Source of the DNA: Paradesertivirga superstes
GTDB taxonomy: Bacteria > Bacteroidota > Bacteroidia > Sphingobacteriales > Sphingobacteriaceae
Reading direction: 5' to 3'
Assembly (NCBI RefSeq): GCF_037622515.1
Contig: NZ_JBBJCN010000010.1
Location: 28,194-92,193 of the forward strand
DNA: 64,000 bases
The position numbers and the translations under genes are program-made. Every line of letters begins with the position of its first letter. Positions within the stretch are counted from its first letter, which is position 1. Of the stretch, positions 33,745 to 42,997 are shown piece after piece. The notes beneath the pieces are model-generated. The model saw nothing but the letters and a program-made list of their open reading frames with translations, did not search any database and was not told where the DNA came from.

Positions 33745-34050
33745 ATGAAAGTAATTGCAATTTTCATGACTATCATTTTGCTCCTCGCAGGATTTGATCC
33801 TTGTAAGGATGCTGATGCTAGTGAAAGCAATGAAAAGTCTGAGTTAAAAACTGATAAAGGTGTCCATGACGAGGAACTGCCCTGTGCTCCGTTCTGCCAC
33901 TGCGCTCGGTGTCCTTTTGCAGTTATTATTCCCCTGCATTTCTCAAACCTCCATCCGATAAGATTATCGGGATATAAGTTCGATTTCCTCCTCCCTGGAA
34001 GACCCATTGATGTGAGTTCTTCTATCTGGCAGCCACCCAAACACGGCTGA
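33745..34050 (+). CDS. Small secreted Cys-rich protein (DUF6660-like)
   Basis: A 101 aa exported protein (hydrophobic residues 1-16) with a metal-ligand-like motif CAPFCHCARC in the centre and a Pro-rich C-terminus (WQPPKHG). It belongs to the DUF6660-type small proteins that precede TonB-dependent receptors or metal pumps in Bacteroidota. A metal-binding periplasmic role is inferred. A second member is encoded at 36406. It lies 61 bp upstream of the receptor gene. Confidence 0.65.
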   Translation: MKVIAIFMTIILLLAGFDPCKDADASESNEKSELKTDKGVHDEELPCAPFCHCARCPFAVIIPLHFSNLHPIRLSGYKFDFLLPGRPIDVSSSIWQPPKHG

Positions 34051-34111
34051 TCTCTCCAACAGTAAACAATCTAATTATTCATCCTCGTGAGAGGTAATTA
34101 CTCATAATTCA

Positions 34112-36289
34112 ATGAAAATATTTTATATACTTTTTGTTGCAATGGCCTTTTCATTCGGAGCCCTTGCTCAAAACAAATTCGCACTCATTTTAAAAGATTC
34201 CGAAACTTCGGAGCCGCTAATCGGCGGTACTCTTTCTATTACTGATTTGAACAAAGTATCCTCAACCGACGCTAAGGGACAGGCTTTTTTCGCTGATATT
34301 CCAAACGGAATACATTATATTGAATATAGTTATATAGGCTATAAAAGGAAATTAGATACACTCACCTTTCCCCTTACTTCTGAAACCCCGATAGTGATTT
34401 CGCTTGAAGCTGCCGAAGGGGAGGAGCTTGAAGAAGTTGTTGTTGCTTCCACCAGAAGTAGTCGGACAATTTCTAATATTCCTACTCGTGTCGAAGTAAT
34501 TGCCGGAGAGGAGCTGGATGAAAAGGGAAATATGAAGCCTGGGGACATTCGTATGGTGCTTAATGAAAGTACCGGAATTCAAACACAGCAAACTTCAGCT
34601 ACTAGCGCAAACGCATCAATTAGAATACAGGGGCTCGACGGTCGCTATACGCAGATCTTAAAAGATGGCTTTCCTCTGTTCTCTGGGGCAGCCAGCGGGC
34701 TTGGATTATTACAAACCCCACCCTTGGATCTGAAACAGGTTGAAGTAGTAAAGGGTTCCGCATCAACCTTGTATGGTGGGGGAGCTATTGCGGGGCTAGT
34801 CAACCTAATCAGTAAAACGCCGAAAGAGGAAAGAGAATTGAATATTCATTTAAACGGAACCTCTGCAGGTGGTCTGGACCTCAATGGATTTTACAGCCAG
34901 CAGTTTGGAAAAGCCGGAGTAACAGTGTTCGCCTCCAGAAATAGTAATTCTGCTTACGCACCTGGTGTAGTTGAATTCTCAGCGATACCGGAATTTACAC
35001 GCTACACATTCAACCCTAAGCTGTTTTTGAACTTTAATGAGAAGAGCTCGTTAAACTTTGGGATTAATAGCAGTTTCGAAGACCGAACAGGTGGTGATTT
35101 AAAATATATTAAGGGTGATGGCGACGCTACTCATAGTTTTTTCGAGAATAATAATTCAGACAGACTATCTAGCCAATTAAGCCTCAAACATAAAATGGGA
35201 GAAAAGGCTGAATTTAACATTAAAAATAGCATCAGCTACTTTAATCGTAAAATCACGGTTCCGGGTTATCTATTTGATGGTAGCCAGTATGGAACCTTTT
35301 CAGAAGCCAGTTTTTCAGTAGAAAACGAAAAGACAGAATGGGTTGCCGGGCTGAATCTTTGGACAGACCGATTTAAAGAAAATCAGAAAACATCAGTTTC
35401 ATTACGCGATTATAATCAAACCACCTTTGGCGCGTTTATCCAAAATAATATTCATGCTGCCAGTTGGCTTGAGTTAGAAGCTGGTTTAAGGGGGGATTAC
35501 GTTATTGATTATGGGTTCTCTCTATTGCCTCGGATCTCCGCTTTAATCAAAGTAAATGATAAACTCAATTCACGTATTGGAGGTGGGCTAGGCTATAAAA
35601 CACCAACAATATTTTCGGAGGAGAGTGAGCGTATCCAGTATCAGAATGTTCTTCCTATTTCGTCGCAGACCAATAAACTTGAAAGAAGCTACGGAGTGAA
35701 TTGGGATGTTAATTATCGTACTTCCTTGCTTGGTGACGAAGTCGGCTTTAGCATCAATCATTTATTCTTTTATACCTATTTAAACAACCCTTTGACAATG
35801 GAACAGGAAAATTCAAGTTCTTTCCGTTTTGTTAACTTACCAGGGTATATGGATAGCAAAGGGATGGAAACTAATGTCAAGTTCACTTATGATGATTTTA
35901 AGTTATTCGTGGGCTACAGTTTAACCGATGCAAAGATTTATTCAAACGGCACGGTTAGAACAAATCCATTGACTGCTAAACATCGGTTAAATAATGTGTT
36001 GATGTATGAGGTAGAGGAAAAGTGGAAGCTCGGGGCGGAAGCCTATTATTATAGCAGACAGCAGTTGAATGACGGCTTAACTGGGAAACCTTATTGGATC
36101 TTTGGGTTTATGGCAGAAAAACTTTGGGAGCGATTTTCTCTATATGTCAATTTTGAGAACTTTACGGACACTCGCCAAACTCGGTTTGATAGCATCAATT
36201 CTGGAAGTGTATCGAACCCGGTTTTTCGTGATATTTATGCGCCTCTAGATGGTTTCGTTATAAATGGAGGTTTAAAATTGAGGTTATAA
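34112..36289 (+). CDS. TonB-dependent outer-membrane receptor
   Basis: A 725 aa receptor. It has a signal peptide (ending GALAQ), a carboxypeptidase-like regulatory domain (about 22-105), a plug (about 125-240, with VVVASTRSSRTISNIPTRVEV and IRIQGLDGRYTQIL) and a 22-strand barrel ending in LKLRL. It imports a substrate using TonB energy. The gene follows a Cys-rich small protein and precedes metal efflux genes, so a metal chelate or metallophore is the likely ligand. It ends in a hairpin at 36297-36320. Confidence 0.88.
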   Translation: MKIFYILFVAMAFSFGALAQNKFALILKDSETSEPLIGGTLSITDLNKVSSTDAKGQAFFADIPNGIHYIEYSYIGYKRKLDTLTFPLTSETPIVISLEAAEGEELEEVVVASTRSSRTISNIPTRVEVIAGEELDEKGNMKPGDIRMVLNESTGIQTQQTSATSANASIRIQGLDGRYTQILKDGFPLFSGAASGLGLLQTPPLDLKQVEVVKGSASTLYGGGAIAGLVNLISKTPKEERELNIHLNGTSAGGLDLNGFYSQQFGKAGVTVFASRNSNSAYAPGVVEFSAIPEFTRYTFNPKLFLNFNEKSSLNFGINSSFEDRTGGDLKYIKGDGDATHSFFENNNSDRLSSQLSLKHKMGEKAEFNIKNSISYFNRKITVPGYLFDGSQYGTFSEASFSVENEKTEWVAGLNLWTDRFKENQKTSVSLRDYNQTTFGAFIQNNIHAASWLELEAGLRGDYVIDYGFSLLPRISALIKVNDKLNSRIGGGLGYKTPTIFSEESERIQYQNVLPISSQTNKLERSYGVNWDVNYRTSLLGDEVGFSINHLFFYTYLNNPLTMEQENSSSFRFVNLPGYMDSKGMETNVKFTYDDFKLFVGYSLTDAKIYSNGTVRTNPLTAKHRLNNVLMYEVEEKWKLGAEAYYYSRQQLNDGLTGKPYWIFGFMAEKLWERFSLYVNFENFTDTRQTRFDSINSGSVSNPVFRDIYAPLDGFVINGGLKLRL

Positions 36290-36296
36290 TTATAAA

Positions 36297-36327
36297 CTAA
36301 GCTGCATAATTGCGGCTTAGCTTATTT
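36297..36327 (+). terminator. Terminator after the TonB-dependent receptor
   Basis: CTAAGC (36297-36302) pairs with GCTTAG (36315-36320) around an 12-base loop that allows extra GC pairs, followed by CTTATTTT. Confidence 0.6.
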
Positions 36328-36392
36328 TGAATAAGTTATAAAACGGGTACTATAAAGAAAAATTTAAAACATTTAAGTTTAAAATGGTATTG

Positions 36393-36400
36393 TATATTTG
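36393..36400 (+). promoter_or_regulatory. -7 element close to the start codon
   Basis: TATATTTG at 36393-36400 ends 5 bp before the ATG at 36406, the same geometry as at 33732. It implies a leaderless transcript for the second Cys-rich protein. Confidence 0.5.
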
Positions 36401-36405
36401 CTAAA

Positions 36406-36711
36406 ATGAAGATTTTTACCATCTTATTGTCAATGTATGTTATGCTGTTAACCGGCGTATCATGCGATGATGCATTTGAGTTTTCAGATACCCAAACAAC
36501 GACACTTCAATCACACGATAGCGCTACGTCTGATTGCCTGGTTGATTTATGCTCTCCATTTTGCTCATGTACTTGCTGCGTCGGATTCAATAAACCCAAA
36601 GGCGTTATTACAACAACAGTTCTTCCTGAGATCATTTTAGCTGAAATCCTCTATACAGAGAAAGCTTATAGTTCCGAAAGTTACCCTCTTTTTCAACCTC
36701 CACGAGCTTAA
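36406..36711 (+). CDS. Small secreted Cys-rich protein (DUF6660-like), second copy
   Basis: A 101 aa protein with a lipoprotein-like signal (LTGVSC, Cys near residue 20) and a central CSPFCSCTCC cluster. The C-terminus PLFQPPRA resembles the Pro-Pro end of the 33745 protein. It is likely a periplasmic metal-binding protein. It is encoded 69 bp upstream of the CzcA-type pump and probably shares its message; the palindromes in the gap could control read-through. Confidence 0.65.
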   Translation: MKIFTILLSMYVMLLTGVSCDDAFEFSDTQTTTLQSHDSATSDCLVDLCSPFCSCTCCVGFNKPKGVITTTVLPEIILAEILYTEKAYSSESYPLFQPPRA

Positions 36712-36719
36712 AGTATTAC

Positions 36720-36754
36720 TAGCGCTAGCTATGTCATGATGTGAAATCACATCA
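36720..36754 (+). promoter_or_regulatory. Two palindromes upstream of the czcA-type gene
   Basis: CTAGCGCTAG (36720-36729) is a perfect 10-bp palindrome. TGATGTGA-AA-TCACATCA (36737-36754) is an 8-2-8 inverted repeat. They lie in the short gap before the pump start codon at 36781 and may be operator or attenuator elements. Confidence 0.45.
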
Positions 36755-36780
36755 ATGTTTTACTTTATTCTTAAAATTTC

Positions 36781-39700
36781 ATGTTAGATAAAATTATTTT
36801 CTTTTCCATAAAGAATAAGATAGTTATTGGTATCGGTGTATTGATCCTAATCATTTGGGGCGTCTACTCGGCATTGAGATTGCCTATCGATGCCGTACCG
36901 GATATCACCAATAACCAGGTTCAGGTGATCACAACTGCGCCAACTTTGGCAACGCAGGAAGTGGAGCAATTCATCACTTACCCCATAGAACAAAGCCTTG
37001 CAAATATTCCCGGACTGGTAGAGATGCGCTCCATTTCACGGTTTGGTTTATCCGTCATCACCGTTGTTTTTGAGGATGATGTTGACGTTTATTTTGCCAG
37101 GCAATTAATCAATGAAAAACTTAAAGAGGCCGAAGAGCAAATCCCTGAAGGCATGGGTGAACCTGAACTGGCTCCGGTTAGCTCTGGGTTGGGCGAGGTT
37201 TACCAGTACATGCTGCACCCCAAAAAAGGGAGTGAGCACAAATATTCAGCAATGGACCTCCGCACCATGCAGGACTGGATTGTTGCACGTCAACTCTACG
37301 GCATCGAAGGAGTTGCTGAGATCAATTCCTTTGGTGGTGTTTTAAAACAGTATGAAGTAGCTGTTAATCCTAATCAATTGAAATCTCTCAATGTGAGCAT
37401 AGCCGAAATCTATGAAGCACTTGAAAAAAACAATCAGAATACAGGAGGCGCATACATCGATAAAAAGCCAAATGCTTACTTTATTCGAGGAATAGGCCTG
37501 ATTACATCTCTGGAAGATATTGGAAGGATAGTAATTAAAGAAGTCAATGGCATTCCAGTTCTGATTGCTGATGTTGCAAAAGTTCAGTTTGGAGGGGCTA
37601 TTCGATATGGTGCAATGACCCATGATGGCTACGATGAAGTAGTGGGCGGAATTGTGATGATGTTGAAGGGCTCAAACAGTGCTGATGTAGTTAAGAGGGT
37701 AAAGGAAAAAATGGAGACCGTCAAAAAGAGTCTCCCTGCTGACATTGAAATAAAGGCTTATTTAGATCGGACGTCCTTAGTAAATCGTGCAATTTCAACA
37801 GTAGAGACCAACCTTATTGAAGGTGCCTTAATCGTGATTTTTGTCCTGGTTCTTTTCCTCGGGAATCTTCGAGCTGGATTGATAGTTGCCTCAGCAATCC
37901 CCTTATCGATGTTGTTTGCTTTGGGGATGATGAATGTGTTTGGCGTATCAGCTAATCTAATGAGCCTTGGTGCAATTGATTTCGGGTTGATTGTCGACGG
38001 AGCGGTTATCATCGTTGAGGCCACGATGCACCATCTGGCTCTCAGAACTGTTCATACTAAACTAACTCAAAAAGAAATGGATGAAGAGGTATTTATATCA
38101 GCTTCTAAAATCCGTCAGAGTGCAGCGTTTGGGGAAATTATTATTCTGATAGTTTATCTCCCGATATTAACTCTGGTGGGCGTTGAAGGAAAAATGTTTG
38201 GCCCGATGGCGCAAACCGTGGGCTTTGCAATTTTAGGAGCTTTGATCTTGTCTCTTACCTACATACCCATGGTGTCGGCTCTATTTTTACCTAAAAAGAT
38301 CTCTCATAAAAGAAATATATCAGATAAGATGATGGAATTCTTTCAACGGGTCTATACGCCACTATTACGTAGATCAATCAAACTAAAAAACGTGGTTGTA
38401 GCAGCTTCATTGGCGCTTTTAGCAATTAGTGTATTTATATTTTCAAAGATGGGTGCTGAATTTCTACCGCAATTGCAGGAAGGTGATTACGCATTCCATT
38501 GTATTTTACCACAGGGGTCTTCATTGTCTCAAAGCATCGAAACTTCAATGCATGCTTCCCGAATTCTCAAAACCTTTCCTGAAGTGAAAGAAGTGGTTGG
38601 AAAAACAGGAAGCGCAGAAGTTCCTACCGACCCAATGCCACCTGAAGCAAGTGATTTAATTATTGTGCTGAAGGATAAAAGCGAATGGACGACAACTGAT
38701 GACTACAATGAATTGGCAAGACTAATGGAAGAAAAGTTAGAGGCTATTCCAGGAGTGTTTTTTGAAGCCAATCAACCCATTCAAATGCGATTCAATGAGT
38801 TAATGACAGGTATCAGACAGGACGTAGCAGTAAAGATTTTTGGCGAGAATATAGATACACTTGCCGCATTAGCTCCGAGAGTGGGACAAATCATTCAATC
38901 GGTTGAGGGTGTAAGTACACCGCAAATAGAACAAACGGCTGGTCTCCCTCAGATTACCATCCAATATGACAGAGGACGAATAGCCAGTTATGGCCTGAAT
39001 ATCGAAGATGTAAACACGATGGTAAGCACTGCTTTTGCCGGAGGAACGGCTGGTGTAGTTTTCGAGAACGAAAAGAAGTTTGATTTAGTCGTCCGTTTAG
39101 ATTCGACAAACCGTAATTCAATTGAAGATGTAGCCACGCTTAGTATTCCAACGAAAGGGGGATTTCAAATTCCACTAAGCCAGGTAGCCACGGTGTCTTT
39201 TAAAGAAGGCCCCGCACAGATTAGCCGTGAAGACGCAAAGCGACGGGTAGTCATCGGCTTCAATGTAGAAGGTCGGGATGTTCAGTCAGTGGTAAGAGAT
39301 ATTCAGGCGAAGCTTTCTAACAGTTCGGTATTGCCAACAGGATATTACTTTACTTATGGTGGAACCTTTGAAAACCTGGAGAAAGCTACTGCTCGTTTAC
39401 AAATTGTAGTACCAGCCGCATTGCTGCTGATTTTTGTACTGCTTTATTTCACTTTCGGCTCCTTGAAAGAGGCACTTTTAATTTTTACTACTATTCCAAT
39501 GTCAGCTATAGGCGGAGTTTTCGCTTTACTGTTACGGGGAATGCCATTTAGCATCTCAGCAGGGGTAGGATTCATCGCACTATTTGGTGTAGCTGTTCTT
39601 AATGGGATAGTGCTTATTGGTACTTTTAACCAATTACAAAAGGATGGTGTTCAGAATATATACCGGCGAGTCATCGAGGGAACCAGGATACGTTTGCGAC

Positions 39701-41109
39701 CCGTCTTGATGACGGCTACCGTGGCTTCACTTGGATTTTTACCAATGGCACTCTCAAGCGGAGCCGGAGCAGAAGTTCAGAAACCTTTGGCAACGGTAGT
39801 AATTGGTGGATTAATTACGGCAACCATTCTGACTCTAATTGTTCTTCCTTTATTTTACCTCATTTTTATTAATAGTAAAATGCGACTAGGATTTCCATTC
39901 AGGAGAGTAGCGGGTATCATTGCCTTAATTGGTCTATCCCAACTGGCAACCGCTCAAACTCAGCCTCAATCAGTCAGAGCGCCTTTTTCAGAGGTATTTA
40001 ATACAGCTTTAGAAAATAATTTATTGCTAAAAGCATCTCAACTTCAGATAGAACAAAGTTCAGCGTTAAGCGGAACATGGCTTAACTTGCCCAGAACGGG
40101 CTTTTTTGTCGAAAACGAAGATCTAAATCCGTCAGACAAGAACGGCCTTCTTAAAATTGGATTATCACAGGGCGTAGAGTGGCCGGGCTTGTATAAAGCC
40201 AGACGTGAGCTTTTACAGCAGCAGTTTCAGTCCACCAATTTAGCGATGCAGGTTCAAAGACTGGACGTTAGGCGGAACTTATTGAGTGCCTATTATACAT
40301 TGTGGTATCTGGAAAGTAAAAGGGCTATATGGCACCGCTTAGACAGCATGTATCGCTCAGTTGCCAAAGCAGCGGCATTGCGAGTGAAAATGGGTGAAAG
40401 TGCGGGTTTAGATAGTATTTCAGCGGTTGCCCGGTCAAGGGAAGCTTCTATTCAATTAAATTCTATTACCAGAGATATCCATGCACAACAGGAAGTTTTA
40501 AAGCGCTGGACGAATTCAAACATAAACTACCTTCCTGAGCTTATGCGCTTGCAGAAGGTTGAAGTCGATTTCCAAGTCGACTCCTTGTTATCTCATCCCG
40601 AAATCAATTTGCAAAGGCAGCGAAGCACTATTGCGGAAGCAGAACTAAGCGTTCAGAGACAGTCGAATAAGCCCAGCCTGGATGGTAGATTCTTTTCGCA
40701 ACGGTTGTACGGTATTCCAAACCCTTACTCGGGCTTTTCAGTATCTCTGGGACTCCCTCTTTTTGGCAGAGGAACGTATCGCAATTCTATCAGAGCAGCC
40801 GAACTTGAGAGAGATTATCAGCAAACGTTGGTAAATGCTCAGATCGTGACTTTACAATCAACCTATAGCCAATTATTTCAGGATTTTAAGAAGAATGAAG
40901 AATCATTGAAGTATTATGAAACAGGTGGGCTGAGTCAGTCAGAAGCCATCATACGAGCTTCAAACCTAGCCTACCGCGGAGGTGAAATAAGCTTTTCAGA
41001 ACTTAGCCAGTACATCAGTCAGGCTCTTGACATTCAGAAGAATTATATTGAAACGGTGAATCAATATAATCAATCTGCTATTCAACTTAATTATTTTCTA
41101 AACAGATAA
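36781..41109 (+). CDS. czcA: CzcA-type RND pump fused to a TolC-like domain
   Basis: A 1442 aa protein. Residues 1-1040 form a complete heavy-metal RND pump with twelve membrane segments. The signature DFGLIVDGAVIIVEA (about 400-415) matches the DFG...DGAV class seen in Zn/Co/Cd/Ni pumps (CzcA, CnrA). The Met positions of CusA are replaced (AFHCILP, SDLIIVLK). From about residue 1060 a TolC-family outer-membrane factor domain follows, so pump and exit duct are one polypeptide, a fusion known in Bacteroidota. The adaptor gene lies 10 bp downstream. The substrate is inferred as divalent cations. Confidence 0.88.
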   Translation: MLDKIIFFSIKNKIVIGIGVLILIIWGVYSALRLPIDAVPDITNNQVQVITTAPTLATQEVEQFITYPIEQSLANIPGLVEMRSISRFGLSVITVVFEDDVDVYFARQLINEKLKEAEEQIPEGMGEPELAPVSSGLGEVYQYMLHPKKGSEHKYSAMDLRTMQDWIVARQLYGIEGVAEINSFGGVLKQYEVAVNPNQLKSLNVSIAEIYEALEKNNQNTGGAYIDKKPNAYFIRGIGLITSLEDIGRIVIKEVNGIPVLIADVAKVQFGGAIRYGAMTHDGYDEVVGGIVMMLKGSNSADVVKRVKEKMETVKKSLPADIEIKAYLDRTSLVNRAISTVETNLIEGALIVIFVLVLFLGNLRAGLIVASAIPLSMLFALGMMNVFGVSANLMSLGAIDFGLIVDGAVIIVEATMHHLALRTVHTKLTQKEMDEEVFISASKIRQSAAFGEIIILIVYLPILTLVGVEGKMFGPMAQTVGFAILGALILSLTYIPMVSALFLPKKISHKRNISDKMMEFFQRVYTPLLRRSIKLKNVVVAASLALLAISVFIFSKMGAEFLPQLQEGDYAFHCILPQGSSLSQSIETSMHASRILKTFPEVKEVVGKTGSAEVPTDPMPPEASDLIIVLKDKSEWTTTDDYNELARLMEEKLEAIPGVFFEANQPIQMRFNELMTGIRQDVAVKIFGENIDTLAALAPRVGQIIQSVEGVSTPQIEQTAGLPQITIQYDRGRIASYGLNIEDVNTMVSTAFAGGTAGVVFENEKKFDLVVRLDSTNRNSIEDVATLSIPTKGGFQIPLSQVATVSFKEGPAQISREDAKRRVVIGFNVEGRDVQSVVRDIQAKLSNSSVLPTGYYFTYGGTFENLEKATARLQIVVPAALLLIFVLLYFTFGSLKEALLIFTTIPMSAIGGVFALLLRGMPFSISAGVGFIALFGVAVLNGIVLIGTFNQLQKDGVQNIYRRVIEGTRIRLRPVLMTATVASLGFLPMALSSGAGAEVQKPLATVVIGGLITATILTLIVLPLFYLIFINSKMRLGFPFRRVAGIIALIGLSQLATAQTQPQSVRAPFSEVFNTALENNLLLKASQLQIEQSSALSGTWLNLPRTGFFVENEDLNPSDKNGLLKIGLSQGVEWPGLYKARRELLQQQFQSTNLAMQVQRLDVRRNLLSAYYTLWYLESKRAIWHRLDSMYRSVAKAAALRVKMGESAGLDSISAVARSREASIQLNSITRDIHAQQEVLKRWTNSNINYLPELMRLQKVEVDFQVDSLLSHPEINLQRQRSTIAEAELSVQRQSNKPSLDGRFFSQRLYGIPNPYSGFSVSLGLPLFGRGTYRNSIRAAELERDYQQTLVNAQIVTLQSTYSQLFQDFKKNEESLKYYETGGLSQSEAIIRASNLAYRGGEISFSELSQYISQALDIQKNYIETVNQYNQSAIQLNYFLNR

Positions 41110-41119
41110 GAATCTTAAA

Positions 41120-42400
41120 ATGAAACGATCCATTATATTTTTAACACTTCTTGCATTTCTTGCAGCATGTAAGAGCGGGGAAAGCGAGGCTGGTAAGGAG
41201 GCTGAAACGGCGGAAGCCGGACACGAAGAAGGTGGTCATGAGGAAGGAAACGAAAGCATTGTATCGCTAAGCACAGAGCAAATTACGACAGGTGGGATTA
41301 AATTAGGTACAATTGAAAGCAAAAACCTTAGAAGCTCTATCAGGGCAAACGGCACTCTTACTGTTCCAAACCAAAACAAGGCATTTATTACTTCACTAAG
41401 CAGTGGAATATTACGTTCCTTAACAATTCAACCTGGAAGTTATGTGAGAAAGGGTCAGGTTGTAGCTACCATTATAAATCCGGATGCAGCACAGACACAG
41501 CAAGAACTACAGGATGTAAACACTCAAATTAAGCTAGGGGAAACTGAACTGAACAGACAGCGAGTATTGGTTGCTGGTGATGCAGCACCTTTAAAAAATG
41601 TGCAGAGAGCGCAGTCAGAACTTACCTCATTGAGAAGTCGAAGAAACGCTTTGCAAAAGCAACTTAGTGCTATGGGAATATCCCCTGGTTCTGTAAGCAG
41701 GGGAAGAATCAGTACTACGATAAGTATTACTGCTCCAATTAGCGGGACAGTCAGTAACGTAACGGCACAGATAGGTTCACCTATTGACCAGAGTACCCCT
41801 GTTGCAGAAATAGTAAACAACTCACAATTGCATCTTGATCTCTTTGTTTATGAAAAGGATCTTCCTAGTCTGCACCAGAATCAAACCATCCATTTCACCC
41901 TAACTAACAATCCTGGAAAGGAATACGATGCTAAGATTTATTCGATTGGAACCGCATTTGCAAATGAATCAAAGACTATTCCGGTACATTCTATCGTATT
42001 AGGTAATCATTCTGAATTAATTGAGGGAATGAGTATAACAGCTTTAATCAGTATCGGCCAAAGAATGACTACGGCAGTACCTACTGATGCAATCGTATCT
42101 GATGAAGGCAAGGACTACATTTTTGTTCAGACTACAGCGCCTAAAGAAAGCCATGAAGCGGAAGAAAAAGGCTCCCATGCAAAGAAGGACGAACATGCCG
42201 AAGGAGAAGAGCATGAAGAAGACCACGCTAAGGAATCAAATCTGTATTTCGAAAAAGTACAAGTTGTTAAAGGTGTTTCTGATGTAGGATATACCGAAAT
42301 CACGGTAATGAAGAGCACACCTCCAAATTCAGGGGTAATAACAAAGGGTGCATTCTTTGTTCTGGCAAAAATGTCCGGAGGTGGAGGACACGCCCATTAA
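41120..42400 (+). CDS. RND periplasmic adaptor (CzcB/CusB-like)
   Basis: A 426 aa membrane-fusion lipoprotein (lipobox LAAC near residue 16). The lipoyl/barrel-sandwich and helical hairpin regions lie at about 75-215 and beta-barrel domains at about 220-330. His/Glu-rich stretches (GHEEGGHEEG near 31-45 and a longer one near 335-375) may bind metal. It links the pump encoded just upstream to the outer membrane. It is followed within 11 bp by the Fur-family gene, so regulator and pump are probably one operon. Confidence 0.88.
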   Translation: MKRSIIFLTLLAFLAACKSGESEAGKEAETAEAGHEEGGHEEGNESIVSLSTEQITTGGIKLGTIESKNLRSSIRANGTLTVPNQNKAFITSLSSGILRSLTIQPGSYVRKGQVVATIINPDAAQTQQELQDVNTQIKLGETELNRQRVLVAGDAAPLKNVQRAQSELTSLRSRRNALQKQLSAMGISPGSVSRGRISTTISITAPISGTVSNVTAQIGSPIDQSTPVAEIVNNSQLHLDLFVYEKDLPSLHQNQTIHFTLTNNPGKEYDAKIYSIGTAFANESKTIPVHSIVLGNHSELIEGMSITALISIGQRMTTAVPTDAIVSDEGKDYIFVQTTAPKESHEAEEKGSHAKKDEHAEGEEHEEDHAKESNLYFEKVQVVKGVSDVGYTEITVMKSTPPNSGVITKGAFFVLAKMSGGGGHAH

Positions 42401-42411
42401 GCCGACATACG

Positions 42412-42825
42412 ATGAATACAAGCATTGAAGAAAAGCTCAAAGAAAAGAATATCAATCCAACAGCAATGCGGATGCTGGTACTTGACTTTATGGTAAAGCA
42501 GCAAGGTGCATTAAGTTTAACCGATATAGAAAAAGGGTTAGCTCCGGCTGACCGGATCACTATATACCGCTCTTTGAAGAACTTTGAAGAACATGGTTTG
42601 GTCCATTCAATAGATGATGGAACGGGTGCGCCTAAGTATGCTTTGTGTGTTGATGATTGTAATACGGTCAGCCATCACGATTTGCACGTCCATTTTCATT
42701 GCAATACTTGCCAGGAAACATTCTGCTTACCTAATACAACTTTGCCGGTTATTACATTGCCAGAAGGATTTCATTCCGGTGAAATGAATTTGGTAGTTAA
42801 AGGAACTTGCGATAAATGCAAGTGA
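42412..42825 (+). CDS. Fur-family transcriptional regulator
   Basis: A 137 aa protein with an N-terminal winged helix (about 1-85; RITIYRSLKNFEEHGLVH is the recognition helix region) and a metal-binding C-terminus. It has HHDLHVHFHC and two CxxC motifs, CNTC near residue 99 and CDKC at the end, which form the structural zinc site. Context (Zn/Cd-type pump before, P1B ATPase after) suggests a zinc-type sensor. A TGCAAT-TCC-ATTGCA box lies right after its stop codon. Confidence 0.85.
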   Translation: MNTSIEEKLKEKNINPTAMRMLVLDFMVKQQGALSLTDIEKGLAPADRITIYRSLKNFEEHGLVHSIDDGTGAPKYALCVDDCNTVSHHDLHVHFHCNTCQETFCLPNTTLPVITLPEGFHSGEMNLVVKGTCDKCK

Positions 42826-42829
42826 ACTA

Positions 42830-42865
42830 TGCAATTCCATTGCATTGACTGGGAAGGTACATTTG
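42830..42865 (+). promoter_or_regulatory. Fur-type box and promoter of the ATPase operon
   Basis: TGCAAT-TCC-ATTGCA (42830-42844) is a perfect inverted repeat of the size expected for a Fur-family operator. TACATTTG (42858-42865) is an exact -7 element. Together they would control the small gene at 42890 and the ATPase at 42998. Binding by the Fur protein encoded just upstream is inferred. Confidence 0.6.
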
Positions 42866-42889
42866 TATTGTAATTAAAATAAAGAAATC

Positions 42890-42988
42890 ATGAAAAGACT
42901 CAATTGCTGGAAATGTGTACTGCTGTTATCACCTTTACTGTATAAATTAATATCTGAGTTAAGTTTCAATTTCGGGGGATACTCTTAA
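42890..42988 (+). CDS. Short CWKC peptide gene (32 aa)
   Basis: A 32 aa frame starting MKRLNCWKCVLLLSPLLYKL, with a possible metal-chelating CWKC followed by a hydrophobic stretch. It begins 24 bp after a -7 element with an A-rich leader and ends 9 bp before the ATPase start, so it would be the first gene of that message. It may be a leader peptide or a small membrane protein. Its reality rests on position only. Confidence 0.4.
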   Translation: MKRLNCWKCVLLLSPLLYKLISELSFNFGGYS

Positions 42989-42997
42989 AAAATAAAT

